NCBI RefSeq assembly: GCF_036759925.1
Contig: NZ_JAPKIB010000011.1
Span: 82,358-146,357 of the forward strand
Direction of reading: 5' to 3'
Origin: Kluyvera sp036759925
Lineage (GTDB): Bacteria; Pseudomonadota; Gammaproteobacteria; Enterobacterales; Enterobacteriaceae
Length of the DNA: 64,000 nt
Below the pieces are notes generated by a model that searched no databases, had not been told where the DNA came from, and saw only the letters and a list, made by a program, of their open reading frames with translations. A program made the position numbers and the translations under genes. Shown here piece by piece: positions 8,994 to 16,657 of this stretch; positions within the stretch are counted from its first letter, which is position 1; every line of letters starts with the position of its first letter.

Positions 8994-10061
8994 ATGAGCA
9001 TCAAAGACGGTATGAACTACGCCCCGGTGGGCAAACCACAGCCGGTTGTTGGCGAGGGTCAGTTTATTATTGCGGCAGCGGCATTAGACCACGGCCATAT
9101 CTACGGGATGTGTAACGGCCTGATAGAAGCCGGTGCGACGCTGAAATGGGTTTATGATCCGGACCCGGCAAAGGTTGATAAGTTTGTACAGCAATATCCG
9201 CAGGCGCAGGTTGCGCCGACGCTGGAAACGATTTTAAACGACGGCAGCGTCCAGCTCGTTGCCGGAGCGGCGATTCCGTCCGAGCGCTGCGCGCTGGGGC
9301 TGAAAGTGATGGATGCCGGGAAAGACTACTTCACCGATAAAGCCCCGCTGACCACGCTGGCGCAGCTTGAAGCCGCGAAGCGTAAAGTGGCGGAAACTGG
9401 GCGTAAATACGCGGTGTACTACAGCGAGCGCCTGCACGTGGAAAGCGCGGTCTTTGCCGGGCAGTTAGTTGCCGAGGGCGCAATTGGCCGCGTGATGCAG
9501 ACGCTGGGTGTCGGCCCACACCGTGAAGGCACCGGTCGCCCGGACTGGTTCTACGAAAAAGAGTTCTTCGGCGGCATCCTGTGTGACATCGGCAGCCACC
9601 AGATTGAGCAGTTCCTGTTTTATACCGGCAACAGCGATGCACGCATCGTGGCAAGCCAGGTTCGCAACGTGAACCATCCACAGTACCCGCAGTTTGAAGA
9701 TTTCGGCGATGCCATGCTGGCAGGTGACAACGGCGCCACCGGCTACTTCCGCTGCGACTGGTTCACACCGGATGGTCTCTCTAGCTGGGGCGATGGCCGC
9801 TTAACGCTGCTCGGCACCGACGGCTATATCGAAATCCGTAAGTACGTCGATATCACTCACGGCGAGCAGGACGTGGTTTATCTGGTCAACAAAGAGGGCG
9901 AGTTCCGCTATCCGGTGGCGGGCAAAGTGGGCTTCCCTTATTTTGGCGAGCTGATTCGGGACTGCCTGAACCGCACCGAAAACGCCATGACCCAGGCGCA
10001 CACCTTTAAAGCGGCCGAGCTGTGCGTGAAGGCACAGATGCTGGCGAACGCGGTGGAATAA
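8994..10061 (+). CDS. Atypical Gfo/Idh/MocA-like oxidoreductase (third of four)
   Basis: 355-residue member of the same fold class with unusual motifs. The Rossmann glycine-rich loop is replaced by AAAALDHGHIYGM (about residues 27-39), and the usual EKP is DKAP (115-118, Lys116). Unlike the other three proteins it keeps the canonical Asp-x3-His pair of inositol dehydrogenase-type enzymes (Asp198, His202 in GGILCDIGSHQIEQ). A roughly 20-residue N-terminal extension precedes the first strand. It starts 2 bp after the preceding stop, with AAGGAG just upstream. The changed loop could mean altered cofactor binding, a tightly bound cofactor, or a non-redox role such as hydrolysis, elimination or epimerisation. 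That is inference. Confidence 0.8.
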   Translation: MSIKDGMNYAPVGKPQPVVGEGQFIIAAAALDHGHIYGMCNGLIEAGATLKWVYDPDPAKVDKFVQQYPQAQVAPTLETILNDGSVQLVAGAAIPSERCALGLKVMDAGKDYFTDKAPLTTLAQLEAAKRKVAETGRKYAVYYSERLHVESAVFAGQLVAEGAIGRVMQTLGVGPHREGTGRPDWFYEKEFFGGILCDIGSHQIEQFLFYTGNSDARIVASQVRNVNHPQYPQFEDFGDAMLAGDNGATGYFRCDWFTPDGLSSWGDGRLTLLGTDGYIEIRKYVDITHGEQDVVYLVNKEGEFRYPVAGKVGFPYFGELIRDCLNRTENAMTQAHTFKAAELCVKAQMLANAVE

Positions 10062-10073
10062 CGGGAGGCAGAA

Positions 10074-11093
10074 ATGAAAACACGTCATGCGGCCATTATC
10101 GGCTGCGGTGCCATCCATACCTGCCACGTAGACGCGCTGCGCCATGTGCCGGGCGTTGTCCTGCGCGCGATTGTTGATATTGATAGCGCTAAAGGAAGCC
10201 GGCTGGCGGCCGACTATGGCTGTCATTTTTATCAGGACTATCGCGAGATGCTGCTGGATGACGCCATTGACGTGGTGCATATCTGCACGCCGCACTACCT
10301 GCATAAACCGATGATCCTTGCCGCGCTGGCGGCAGGGAAACAGGTTTTCTGCGAGAAGCCGGTGGTAATGAATCCGCTGGAGGCCAACGAAATTCAGGCA
10401 GCAGCAACGCGCCACCAGCGTCGCGTGGGTGTCTGCTACCAGAACCGCCTGAACCCCACCAGCTTAGCCATTCAGCGCTGTATCACCGACGGTACGTTGG
10501 GCAGCCTGCGTGCCATCAAAGCGGTGCTCACCTGGTCGCGCTCCGGGGATTACTATGCCGCCAGCCCGTGGCGCGGTAGCTTTGCCACCGAAGGCGGCAG
10601 CTTGTTGATTAATCAGGCGATTCACACGCTGGATTTGATGCAATGGTTTGGCGAGGGGGTCAAGAGCCTGAAGGGGGTCGTCGACAGCGCCTGGCTTGCC
10701 GACGAGATTGAAACGGAAGACAGCGCGATGGTCATCCTGCGTTTTCACAACGGCGCACGCGGGCTATTTTACGCCAGCAACAGTCATATCAGCGACTCAC
10801 CACTGCTGCTGGAGCTGGAGTTTGAACGGGGAATGTTGCGCCTGACGGACAACGTGTTGTGGCTGTTCAGCGATGATACGCGTACGCAGCTTGCCAGCGA
10901 TGCCGCACCCGACGGCATCGGCAAAAGCTACTGGGGAATCGGCCACCGTTTGGCCATTCTCCACTTTTACCAGGCATTAAACGATCCCGCTTCTGCAGAT
11001 TACTGCGATATTGCTGAGGCGGCCAAATCATTACAGATGGTTAATGCTATTTACCACTCGTCACTATTGAGGAAATGGGTGAATATAAACTAG
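10074..11093 (+). CDS. Gfo/Idh/MocA-family NAD(P)-dependent oxidoreductase (fourth of four)
   Basis: 339-residue dehydrogenase with GCGAIH at residues 10-15, CEKP at 93-96 (Lys95), and GGSLLINQAIHTLDLMQW around 174-191 with Asn180 and His184 at the active-site positions. It follows the third oxidoreductase after 12 bp with a GGGAGG ribosome-binding site, so all four are co-transcribed. Its motifs resemble sugar and levoglucosan-type dehydrogenases of the family, but substrate cannot be read from sequence. It is the last enzyme before a 91-bp gap and the GPH transporter. Confidence 0.85.
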   Translation: MKTRHAAIIGCGAIHTCHVDALRHVPGVVLRAIVDIDSAKGSRLAADYGCHFYQDYREMLLDDAIDVVHICTPHYLHKPMILAALAAGKQVFCEKPVVMNPLEANEIQAAATRHQRRVGVCYQNRLNPTSLAIQRCITDGTLGSLRAIKAVLTWSRSGDYYAASPWRGSFATEGGSLLINQAIHTLDLMQWFGEGVKSLKGVVDSAWLADEIETEDSAMVILRFHNGARGLFYASNSHISDSPLLLELEFERGMLRLTDNVLWLFSDDTRTQLASDAAPDGIGKSYWGIGHRLAILHFYQALNDPASADYCDIAEAAKSLQMVNAIYHSSLLRKWVNIN

Positions 11094-11131
11094 CGATCGT
11101 CATCCGATTTTTCCTGCTGTCAATAATATAA

Positions 11132-11153
11132 GGTGCAGGGGTAACTCTGCACT
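11132..11153 (+). other. Intercistronic hairpin between the fourth oxidoreductase and the GPH transporter
   Basis: A 7-bp stem (GGTGCAG with CTGCACT, one G-U pair) encloses an 8-nt loop inside the 91-bp gap. No U-tract follows, so it is not a classical terminator. It could act as an mRNA-stability or processing element setting transporter versus enzyme levels. The rest of the gap is AT-rich and shows nothing else. Confidence 0.3.
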
Positions 11154-11184
11154 GACACCCTACCAGTACAGGAATAATAATATT

Positions 11185-12729
11185 ATGGTTAAACCAACCG
11201 AACGCCGCGTTGGCTATGGCACCGCTATTGGCTACGGCGTAACAGATTTATTTGGCGGCGGCGCATTTGCCGTTATAGGAACCTGGCTTTTATTCTTTTA
11301 CACCACCTATTGTGGCCTGAGCGTTTTAGAAGCCGGGTCAATATTTGCTATTGCTCGCATTATTGATGCGATTTTAAGTCCGGTAATGGGCTATATCACA
11401 GATAACTTTGGTCATACCTGGCTTGGCCGCAGGTTTGGCCGTCGCCGCTTCTTCTTGTTGATAAGCTCCCCGCTGATGTTCCTCTATGCGCTGGTGTGGA
11501 TTACCGACATGAACTACTGGTACTACCTGGGGACCTACCTCTCTATCGAGTTACTCTCCGCGATGGTACTGGTGCCGTGGGAAACCCTTTCCGCCGAAAT
11601 GACCAACCGCTTCAGCGAGCGTACGCGTCTCTCCGGCGTGCGCATGATGTGCTCTGCGCTCGGCGGTTTTCTGGCGGTTTCCGTCCCGGGCATTATTATG
11701 CAGTACACCGGGAAAGATAATTCATTCACCTACACGTTAACCGGGATTGTTTTTGCGACCATTTATTGCGTCGCCGTATTTACCACCTGGGCTTGTACCT
11801 GGGAAGCGAAAGATGTTCGCGAAGAGTATGAATTCCAGCCGGATAATCACCGCAGCAGTGGTCTTTTAAACCATTTAAAGTATCTGGTTATCGATCTTAT
11901 TTCCTCATTCAAAATCAGAATATTTCGCCAGCATATTATCATTTACATCTGCTCATTTACCGCGATGGATATTTTTGGTTCGGTATTTACCTATTACGTG
12001 GTTTACGCCTTGCATCACGATACCGAAATGGTCTCCGGCCTATTAAGTATTGCCGCTTTTGTTTCGATTCCGGGCACCTTCGGCTTTATGATGCTGATGA
12101 ATAAATTTAATCTCACACCGTCCGGAGCGCTGAGGCTCTCGTACGGCAGCATAATGGTGGTGCTGGCATTTCTGTTTATCGTTTATATCGGTAATTTGCA
12201 GGTACCGACGCTGCTGTTTTCCGCCGTGTTTGTGCTGCTGGGGCTGGCGAAAGCCGGGCTGTATTACATTCCCTGGAACATCTATAGCTTTATCCCTGAC
12301 GTCGATGAAATCGTCACCCGCCAGCGCCGTGAAGGGATCTTCGCAGGCGTGATGGTACTGACGCGTAAAAGCACCGTGGCGCTGGCGATTATGCTGATTG
12401 GCATCGTGCTGGAAGAGAGCGGCTTCGTGAAAGGCGGCGGCGCACAGCCTGCCAGCGCCCTGCACGCCATCATCGGCCTGATGGTGTTCGCCACCGCCGG
12501 GATGCTGGCCGTGAGCTTCTACATGACCTATCGCTTTAAGCTGACGCAGAAAACGCACAGCCTGCTGATTAAAGAGGTGGCGCGGCGGAAGCTGGGGGGA
12601 AATGCCGAGGACTGCGACCCGGAGACGCGCGAGGTGATTATGGCGCTGACGGGGTATGCGTATAACGAGGTGTGGGACGCAAAGCTGCAAGGGCACGAGA
12701 AAGGTAAATCGCTCGCCACCAGCGGATAA
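11185..12729 (+). CDS. GPH-family (glycoside-pentoside-hexuronide:cation) symporter
   Basis: 514-residue inner-membrane transporter with about 12 predicted membrane segments. The N-terminus YGTAIGYGVTDLFGGGAF and the following ARIIDAILSPVMGYITDN are the hallmark of MelB/UidB/YicJ-type GPH carriers, which import glycosides or hexuronides with H+ or Na+. The end of the C-terminal tail (ETREVIMALTGYAYNEVW) is soluble. It is the last gene of the cassette and very probably imports the substrate of the four upstream oxidoreductases. No PTS or kinase gene is present, so the substrate would enter unphosphorylated. The exact substrate is unknown. Confidence 0.87.
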   Translation: MVKPTERRVGYGTAIGYGVTDLFGGGAFAVIGTWLLFFYTTYCGLSVLEAGSIFAIARIIDAILSPVMGYITDNFGHTWLGRRFGRRRFFLLISSPLMFLYALVWITDMNYWYYLGTYLSIELLSAMVLVPWETLSAEMTNRFSERTRLSGVRMMCSALGGFLAVSVPGIIMQYTGKDNSFTYTLTGIVFATIYCVAVFTTWACTWEAKDVREEYEFQPDNHRSSGLLNHLKYLVIDLISSFKIRIFRQHIIIYICSFTAMDIFGSVFTYYVVYALHHDTEMVSGLLSIAAFVSIPGTFGFMMLMNKFNLTPSGALRLSYGSIMVVLAFLFIVYIGNLQVPTLLFSAVFVLLGLAKAGLYYIPWNIYSFIPDVDEIVTRQRREGIFAGVMVLTRKSTVALAIMLIGIVLEESGFVKGGGAQPASALHAIIGLMVFATAGMLAVSFYMTYRFKLTQKTHSLLIKEVARRKLGGNAEDCDPETREVIMALTGYAYNEVWDAKLQGHEKGKSLATSG

Positions 12730-12744
12730 ACGCTCAGGCCGCAG

Positions 12745-12966
12745 CTAAAGTAGTCCAACGTTCAGATCTTTGAACGCCCTGAATGCCACAAAATAGAATT
12801 TTGCCTCTTCTTCGGGCAGGTTGACTTCCACAACGGCATAACTGCCATATCCTGCGTGGGTGACCTTACAACTGCCCAACTTCTCGACAATCTGCCGCAG
12901 ATACGATCTAGCAAGCCTATAGCGCCGTTCACAAAATGGACGTTTGTCTTTCGGGGCAAAGTACAT
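12745..12966 (-). CDS. Small hypothetical protein, 73 residues
   Basis: Between the GPH gene and paeA, on the opposite strand, a 73-codon frame encodes a basic-to-acidic protein with no signal peptide or membrane segment. It has a plausible globular pattern: an amphipathic helix RRYRLARSYLRQIVEKLG followed by beta-prone AGYGSYAVVEVNLP and KFYFVAFRAF. An AAGG sequence lies about 11 nt before the ATG. I do not recognise the family. The composition looks like a real protein rather than a random frame, but only conservation would prove it. Its stop lies 16 bp from the convergent GPH stop. It may mark the right border of the inserted cassette. Confidence 0.5.
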   Translation of the reverse strand: MYFAPKDKRPFCERRYRLARSYLRQIVEKLGSCKVTHAGYGSYAVVEVNLPEEEAKFYFVAFRAFKDLNVGLL

Positions 12967-13205
12967 CAGCGATGCCTTAACGCCAGTTCGCTATAAGACC
13001 GTGGCGATAGGCGAAAGCCATGAAACAAGCTTCCTCCCAACCTCAATCACATAAAATGTGACCTCTGGCGGCTTTACAGTGCTTTACGCTATACTAACCG
13101 CTGAAATTGTCGCTTCATCACCTACGGGGCGGTTTTCAATGTGTATTCCACACGGATTTATAAACTTCCCCTTCCGAGGATCTGGCCCGACGGGCTGGAT
13201 AAGAT
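12967..13205 (+). promoter_or_regulatory. Upstream region and long leader of paeA
   Basis: The 239 bp before paeA contain a TATACT -10-like hexamer at 13090-13095 with a poor -35, which would give an untranslated leader of about 105 nt. The leader ends with a small hairpin (GCCC-GAC-GGGC) shortly before the start codon. No known riboswitch class is recognisable by eye. Confidence 0.35.
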
Positions 13206-14549
13206 ATGTTAAACAGTATATTAATCATACTCTGTCTGATCGCTGTAAGTGCGTTCTTCTCTATCTCTGAGATCTCACTTGCGGCATCACGCAAGATCAA
13301 ACTGAAACTGCTTTCTGATGAAGGCAATACCAACGCCCTACGTGTTATAAAAATGCAGGAAAACCCCGGTATGTTCTTTACCGTGGTGCAAATCGGCCTT
13401 AACGCCGTTGCCATTCTCGGCGGTATCGTCGGCGACGCCGCTTTCTCCCCCGCATTCAACTCCTTGTTCTCCCAATATATGTCAGCGGAACTCTCCGAGC
13501 AGCTGAGCTTTATTCTCTCCTTCTCGCTGGTAACCGGGATGTTTATCCTGTTCGCGGATTTAACCCCGAAACGCATCGGTATGATTGCGCCTGAAGCCGT
13601 GGCTCTGCGTATCATCAACCCGATGCGCTTCTGCCTGGCGGTCTTCCGGCCGCTGGTGTGGTTCTTCAACGGCATGGCCAACATCATCTTCCGTATCTTC
13701 AAGCTGCCGATGGTGCGTAAAGACGATATTACCTCCGACGATATCTACGCGGTGGTGGAAGCCGGTGCGCTGGCTGGCGTGCTGCGTAAGCAGGAGCACG
13801 AGCTGATTGAAAACGTGTTCGAGCTGGAATCCCGCACCGTGCCGTCGTCGATGACCCCGCGCGAAAACGTTATCTGGTTCGATCTGCACGAAGATGAGCA
13901 GAGCCTGAAAAATAAAGTCGCCGAACATCCACACTCCAAGTTCCTGGTGTGTAACGAAGACATTGACCACATCATTGGCTACGTCGACTCTAAAGACCTG
14001 CTGAACCGCGTGCTGGCTAACCAGAGCATGGCGCTGAACAGCGGCGTGCAGATCCGCAACACGCTGATCGTGCCGGACACCCTCACCCTCTCTGAAGCGC
14101 TGGAAAGCTTCAAAACCGCCGGGGAAGACTTCGCGGTTATCATGAACGAATACGCGCTGGTCGTGGGGATCATCACCCTTAACGACGTGATGACCACGCT
14201 GATGGGTGACCTGGTCGGCCAGGGGCTGGAAGAGCAGATCGTCGCCCGTGACGAGAACTCCTGGCTGATTGACGGCGGTACGCCAATTGATGACGTGATG
14301 CGCGTGCTGGATATCGACGATTTCCCGCAGTCGGACAACTACGAAACCATCGGCGGCTTTATGATGTTTATGCTGCGTAAAATCCCGAAACGCACCGATG
14401 CGGTGAAGTTCTCTGGCTACAAGTTCGAGGTGGTGGATATTGATAACTACCGCATCGACCAGCTGCTGGTGACGCGCATAGATAACAAGCCGACGGTGCT
14501 GGTGCCAAAACAGGCCGATATCATCGAAAGCGAACAGCGCACCGCGTAA
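13206..14549 (+). CDS. paeA: PaeA (YtfL), polyamine exporter of the DUF21-CBS family
   Basis: 447 residues, the E. coli length, and nearly identical. Domains in order: an N-terminal DUF21 (CNNM) membrane domain with about four helices (residues 1-190; motif ENPGMFFTVVQIGLNAVAIL), a pair of CBS domains (about 200-335), and a C-terminal CorC/HlyC transporter-associated domain. E. coli YtfL was shown to export cadaverine and putrescine and to protect stationary cells from them, hence PaeA. The start is the ATG giving MLNSILIILC. The gene is monocistronic with a strong terminator 22 bp after its stop. Confidence 0.93.
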   Translation: MLNSILIILCLIAVSAFFSISEISLAASRKIKLKLLSDEGNTNALRVIKMQENPGMFFTVVQIGLNAVAILGGIVGDAAFSPAFNSLFSQYMSAELSEQLSFILSFSLVTGMFILFADLTPKRIGMIAPEAVALRIINPMRFCLAVFRPLVWFFNGMANIIFRIFKLPMVRKDDITSDDIYAVVEAGALAGVLRKQEHELIENVFELESRTVPSSMTPRENVIWFDLHEDEQSLKNKVAEHPHSKFLVCNEDIDHIIGYVDSKDLLNRVLANQSMALNSGVQIRNTLIVPDTLTLSEALESFKTAGEDFAVIMNEYALVVGIITLNDVMTTLMGDLVGQGLEEQIVARDENSWLIDGGTPIDDVMRVLDIDDFPQSDNYETIGGFMMFMLRKIPKRTDAVKFSGYKFEVVDIDNYRIDQLLVTRIDNKPTVLVPKQADIIESEQRTA

Positions 14550-14570
14550 AACGCGAGTGCCAGAAACATC

Positions 14571-14596
14571 AACGGCTCCCATTGGGAGCCGTTTTT
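14571..14596 (+). terminator. Rho-independent terminator of paeA
   Basis: A 10-bp GC-rich stem (AACGGCTCCC / GGGAGCCGTT, 3-nt loop) is followed by a T-run. The right arm partly merges with the T-run. It lies between convergent paeA and ytfK and could serve both strands. Confidence 0.85.
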
Positions 14597-14619
14597 AATT
14601 CTGCCGCATCGTGTTCTGA

Positions 14620-14826
14620 TTACGCCATGTCAGTCTGTAGGCGTAACACGTGGCGGTTAACTTCAGACATCACAGAAAGGTGCTGAATGTCTCTGACTTT
14701 TGGGATAAGAATTTTGCCCTTATCAAATTCAAAAGCGCCAACGTCCTTGATGTACAACCGTCCACGGAACAGGGTCTTAACGTATTTGGCTACCTGAAAC
14801 GGGTTGTAGCGTTGGAAAATTTTCAT
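14620..14826 (-). CDS. ytfK: YtfK, SpoT-activating stress protein (DUF1107)
   Basis: 68-residue cytosolic protein starting MKIFQRYNP, with AGGAG before the ATG and near-identity to E. coli YtfK. In E. coli it binds SpoT and shifts it toward (p)ppGpp synthesis during phosphate and fatty-acid starvation. It is PhoB-activated there, but no convincing Pho box could be picked out by eye here. It is convergent with paeA. Confidence 0.93.
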   Translation of the reverse strand: MKIFQRYNPFQVAKYVKTLFRGRLYIKDVGAFEFDKGKILIPKVRDIQHLSVMSEVNRHVLRLQTDMA

Positions 14827-15147
14827 TCTAATCTCCTGCAAGTACTACGCCCTTGTTGTCCACATTTGGCTCAACGCTCCGGGGCGCAAAGTGAAGTACT
14901 TGTTAACTATAGTCCATAACAACAGAGGTCCTCTATCTTAGAGGACCTTATTTACCTTTTTATTACAATAATTCAGAACTTTCTTTTCAGCTATACGACG
15001 AACACAGTATAAGCCTTCGATTTCGTGAGATTGTGTGCGTTCCTCCACAAACTGGCACCGCCTTTGCGGGAAAAAACCATAGATCGCACATATGATTAAA
15101 GCTATCGGCCAAGTGGTCGGATCACCTGCATATAAAAAGGAAAAACC
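14827..15147. other. Divergent ytfK-ytfJ intergenic region with a perfect 10-bp hairpin
   Basis: This 321-bp spacer between divergent ytfK and ytfJ is AT-rich. At 14926-14948 it holds a perfect 10-bp inverted repeat (AGGTCCTCTA, 3-nt loop, TAGAGGACCT), followed on the plus strand by a T-rich but interrupted stretch. A TATAAG hexamer near 15009 may be the ytfJ promoter -10. Otherwise no gene is visible. Confidence 0.45.
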
Positions 15148-15702
15148 ATGACCCTACGTACCCTGCTGGCGGTTTCATGCCTGTTAATGCCGTTAATGGC
15201 TGCCGCGCATAACTTTACAAATGGACAACGTGTTTCGCCGGTTGGCGTGGCGGATCGCGGCGAACTGATTCTCGATAACGATAAGTTTAGCTATAAAAAC
15301 TGGAATAGCGCGCAGCTACCTGGAAAAGTGAGAGTGGTACAACATATTGCCGGGCGTTCATCGGCAAAAGAGAAAAATGCGACACTCGTCGAGGCGATTA
15401 AAGCAGCGAATCTGCCACACGACCGTTACCAGACCACCACGATTGTGAATACGGACGACGCGATCCCTGGCTCGTCGATGTTCGTGCGCAGCAGCATTGA
15501 GAGCAATAAAAAGCTCTATCCGTGGTCACAGTTTATCGTCGACAGCGATGGGCTGGTGCGCAAAGCCTGGCAACTGGATGAAGGCAGCTCTGCCATTGTG
15601 GTTCTGGACAAAGAGGGACGGGTGCAGTGGGCCAAAGATGGGGCGCTGACGCAGGCAGAAGTGCAGCAGGTGGTTGCCCTGCTGCATAAGCTACTCAATT
15701 AA
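15148..15702 (+). CDS. ytfJ: YtfJ, periplasmic thioredoxin-fold protein
   Basis: 184 residues with a Sec signal peptide (MTLRTLLAVSCLLMPLMAAA, cleavage near residue 21). The mature part follows the YtfJ family, a periplasmic thioredoxin-like fold that lacks a CXXC redox pair. Molecular function is not established. In E. coli it is likewise divergent from ytfK and convergent with cysQ. Its stop overlaps the cysQ stop by 4 bp on the other strand. Confidence 0.92.
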   Translation: MTLRTLLAVSCLLMPLMAAAHNFTNGQRVSPVGVADRGELILDNDKFSYKNWNSAQLPGKVRVVQHIAGRSSAKEKNATLVEAIKAANLPHDRYQTTTIVNTDDAIPGSSMFVRSSIESNKKLYPWSQFIVDSDGLVRKAWQLDEGSSAIVVLDKEGRVQWAKDGALTQAEVQQVVALLHKLLN

Positions 15703-16445
15703 AAAATAGAGACCCGGAATCCGGGGTTCAGGAACGATTCGCGCGGAGTGTAATCCAGCGTTTTCCCCTGCCAGTCGTTGACGTGCGCGCCGGCAGCGGC
15801 AGCCACCGCGTGCCCTGCGGCGGTATCCCAGATATTGGTTGGCCCGAAGCGCGGGTAAAGCTGCGCTTCGCCTTCCGCCACCAGGCAGAACTTCAGCGAT
15901 GAGCCAATGGACGCAGTATCGTGCTCACCCAACTGCTGCAGATACTCTTTCAGCTCGTCATCGTTGGCATAGTGAGAACGGCTCACTACCACCTTCGGCG
16001 GGTTCGCGTCGCGCACCTGAATCGGTTTACGCACGCCGCACTCTTCTTTCCACGCCTTGCCGTTTTCCGCGCTGTACATCACCTTCAGCACCGGTGCGAA
16101 CACCACGCCCAGCACCGCTTTGCCGTTTTCAATCAGCGCGATATTGACCGTGAACTCGCCGTTGCGCTTGATAAACTCTTTGGTGCCATCAAGCGGATCC
16201 ACCAGCCAGTAACGTTGCCAGTGCTGGCGTACGTCCCAGCCCGGCGGGTCCTCTTCCGAGAGAATGGGCACATCCGGCGTCAGCGCCTTCAGCCCTTTGA
16301 TAATCACATGGTGCGCGGCGATATCGGCGGCCGTAACCGGCGAATCATCCTGCTTGCTGGTGACGTCCAGCGGCAGCTTTCCGTCGTATACCTGCATAAT
16401 GGCATCGCCTGCGTCACGCGCAAGCTGACAGACTTGTTCTAACAT
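15699..16445 (-). CDS. cysQ: 3'(2'),5'-bisphosphate nucleotidase CysQ
   Basis: CysQ hydrolyses 3'-phosphoadenosine 5'-phosphate (PAP), the by-product of PAPS reduction in sulfate assimilation, to AMP. The 248-residue protein has the inositol-monophosphatase-superfamily metal motifs: SEEDPP around residue 69, DPLDGTKEF around 88, and WDTAAGHAV near the C-terminus. It is two residues longer than the E. coli protein. It is convergent with ytfJ (4-bp overlap) and divergent from cpdB, another nucleotide-phosphate hydrolase. Confidence 0.95.
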   Translation of the reverse strand: MLEQVCQLARDAGDAIMQVYDGKLPLDVTSKQDDSPVTAADIAAHHVIIKGLKALTPDVPILSEEDPPGWDVRQHWQRYWLVDPLDGTKEFIKRNGEFTVNIALIENGKAVLGVVFAPVLKVMYSAENGKAWKEECGVRKPIQVRDANPPKVVVSRSHYANDDELKEYLQQLGEHDTASIGSSLKFCLVAEGEAQLYPRFGPTNIWDTAAGHAVAAAAGAHVNDWQGKTLDYTPRESFLNPGFRVSIF

Positions 16446-16657
16446 TCTCCACCTCGTTGAGATTACAGTGGCGTTAACTTATTGTTTTATTTATATCGCA
16501 TCGCCGTTAATTCTGCTATTCCCATCATCGTCCCGGATATCTGTGAACCGCTGCCGATTTCCTGTCACGCATTTCTGGCATGATTCACATCCTCGTAAGT
16601 AACAGAATACAAATACATTTAAATCTGTGTCTCAGATCTAAAAAAAGGATGCCTCTG

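Noticed and set aside
6639..11093. The four oxidoreductases as a recent tandem duplication
   Set aside because: Motif loops, lengths (384, 392, 355 and 339 residues) and surrounding sequences are too different for recent copies.
13090..13205. A guanidine-II (mini-ykkC) or manganese riboswitch in the paeA leader
   Set aside because: The paired hairpins with ACGR loops, or the conserved manganese-riboswitch core, could not be fitted to the sequence.
13058..13270. A 70-codon frame starting in the paeA leader and overlapping the paeA start
   Set aside because: It overlaps the highly conserved paeA N-terminus in another frame, has no ribosome-binding site and shows no protein-like pattern.
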